13,668 nucleotides of DNA from JAYZVT01 sp050248375 (GTDB taxonomy: Bacteria; Pseudomonadota; Alphaproteobacteria; Rhizobiales; Methyloligellaceae): assembly GCA_050248375.1 (NCBI GenBank), contig JBFWSL010000070.1, forward strand, positions 1-13,668, read 5' to 3'. The position numbers and the translations under genes were made by a program. Of the stretch, positions 12,886-13,668 are shown piece after piece; position 1 is the first letter of the stretch; each line of letters starts with the position of its first letter. The notes beneath the pieces are model-generated. The model was not told where the DNA came from. It saw only the letters and a list, made by a program, of their open reading frames with translations, and did no database searches.

Positions 12886-13668
12886 CTACTCCGCCGCCTT
12901 CTTCACCGTTTCGGTGCGGATCACGCCCTCCCCGGCGAGACTGTCGATCTCGTCCGCGCCGTAACCGAGCCGTTCCAGTATCTCGCGGGTGTGCTGGCCG
13001 AAGCGCGGCGGCGGCGATTGCGGGCGGGACGGGGTGCGGGAATGGCGGATGGGGTTGTTCATGCCCTTGTAGCCCGGCAGCTCGACAACCATGCCGCGAT
13101 GGGCGGTATGCGGGTGATCCAGCACCTCGGGCACTCCGAGCACGGGGCCGGCGGGAACGCCGGCGCGCATGAGGCCGAGCGCGGTTTCCTCCCCGTCCCT
13201 GCCGGCGAGCAGGGCGACCAGCTCTTCGCGCAGGGCGTCGCGGTTGACGCTGCGGCCGCCATTGGTGGTGAAGCGGCCGTCGCCGGCGAGTTCGGGCTTG
13301 CCGAGGAAGGCGCACAGGCGGGCGAACTGGGCATCGTTGCCGCAGCCGAGGAAGATGTCGCAGGTCCCGGTAGGATAGGCGTCGTAGGGCGCGAGGTTGG
13401 GATGCGCGTTGCCGGTGGGCGCGGGGCGCTTGCCGCCGATGAACCAGTTGGAGCCATGCGGGAACTGCAGCGACAGGGCGGTGTCGAACAGGCTGGTCTC
13501 GAGAAACTGCCCCTTGCCGGAGAGTGAACGTTCGTACAGGGCGGAGAGGATGCCGATGGCCGCCGCCATGCCGGTGCCCATGTCCACCATTGCGATGCCG
13601 AGGCGGGTGGGGCCGCTCCGCAGCGTGCCGTTGACGCTCATCCAGCCGGCCATGGCCTGCACGATGGC
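12886..13668 (-). CDS. CaiB/BaiF family III CoA-transferase, C-terminal part (runs off the window)
   Basis: C-terminal 260 residues of a family III acyl-CoA:CoA-transferase, a cytoplasmic enzyme that moves CoA between organic acids. The visible part begins within AIVQAMAGWMSVNG, the family's conserved QAxxGxM segment that normally falls near residue 115-130 of about 390-410, so roughly a third is missing beyond the right edge. Next come RLGIAMVDMGTGMAAAIGIL, whose D in MVDMGTG matches the catalytic aspartate of formyl-CoA transferase, and the segment GKGQFLETSLFDTALSL. The glycine-rich PYDAYPTGTCDIFLGCGNDAQFARL is the typical domain-swap region, and FGQHTREILERLGYGADEIDSL is the usual family ending. 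The stop is TAG at 12888-12886. The GTG codon at 13660-13662 is internal, not a start. Donor and acceptor acids cannot be told from this part. Confidence 0.93.
   Translation of the reverse strand, partial: AIVQAMAGWMSVNGTLRSGPTRLGIAMVDMGTGMAAAIGILSALYERSLSGKGQFLETSLFDTALSLQFPHGSNWFIGGKRPAPTGNAHPNLAPYDAYPTGTCDIFLGCGNDAQFARLCAFLGKPELAGDGRFTTNGGRSVNRDALREELVALLAGRDGEETALGLMRAGVPAGPVLGVPEVLDHPHTAHRGMVVELPGYKGMNNPIRHSRTPSRPQSPPPRFGQHTREILERLGYGADEIDSLAGEGVIRTETVKKAAE

Overview
This is a GC-rich, densely coding, complete-looking piece of bacterial chromosome or large replicon, most likely from an alphaproteobacterium of the Hyphomicrobiales (rhizobia-like). The evidence is the codon bias, the gene families (PhnCDE-type ABC transporter with two permeases, TakP-like TRAP transporter, FCD-type GntR regulator, LysR regulator), and two intergenic palindromic repeats of types I associate with that group. 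The genus cannot be fixed from sequence alone.

Layout. (1) 8-1240: nhaA, a Na+/H+ antiporter, convergent with (2) a LysR regulator on the minus strand (1257-2135). (3) A short AT-rich gap with a perfect 9-bp inverted repeat separates the LysR gene from a divergent plus-strand operon (2227-6914): an iron-type alcohol dehydrogenase, then phnD, phnC and two phnE genes for a phosphonate-type ABC importer. A strong 14-bp hairpin lies between phnD and phnC. (4) A minus-strand GntR/FCD regulator (6939-7607) is divergent from (5) a second plus-strand operon (7849-11541): a small YdhR-like protein and a complete TRAP transporter (Tat-exported DctP of the 2-oxoacid-binding type, DctQ, and an enlarged DctM). 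The 241-bp divergent gap carries two copies of a CGTATACG palindrome, each 58 bp from the start codon it faces, and a close match to a sigma-54 -24/-12 promoter. (6) 11538-11603 is a mosaic palindromic repeat. (7) 11690-12685 is a nitronate monooxygenase-like flavoprotein. (8) 12717-12843 holds a tandem duplication and two REP-like hairpins. (9) From 12886 to the window end on the minus strand is the C-terminal part of a CaiB/BaiF (family III) CoA-transferase.

How the genes work together (inference). Two self-contained uptake modules, each with its own divergently transcribed regulator, sit side by side. The first probably imports an organophosphonate or related phosphorus compound and pairs the importer with one alcohol dehydrogenase. 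No C-P lyase, PhnW, PhnX, PhnA or PtxD-type enzyme is in the window, so the cleavage step is elsewhere or the chemistry is unusual. The second probably imports an organic (2-oxo) acid and pairs the importer with a small ferredoxin-like-fold protein. The nitronate monooxygenase and CoA-transferase have no visible link to either. The best candidate for something under-described is the LysR / Fe-ADH / PhnDCE1E2 cassette. I see no CRISPR, tRNA, rRNA, transposase or phage genes.
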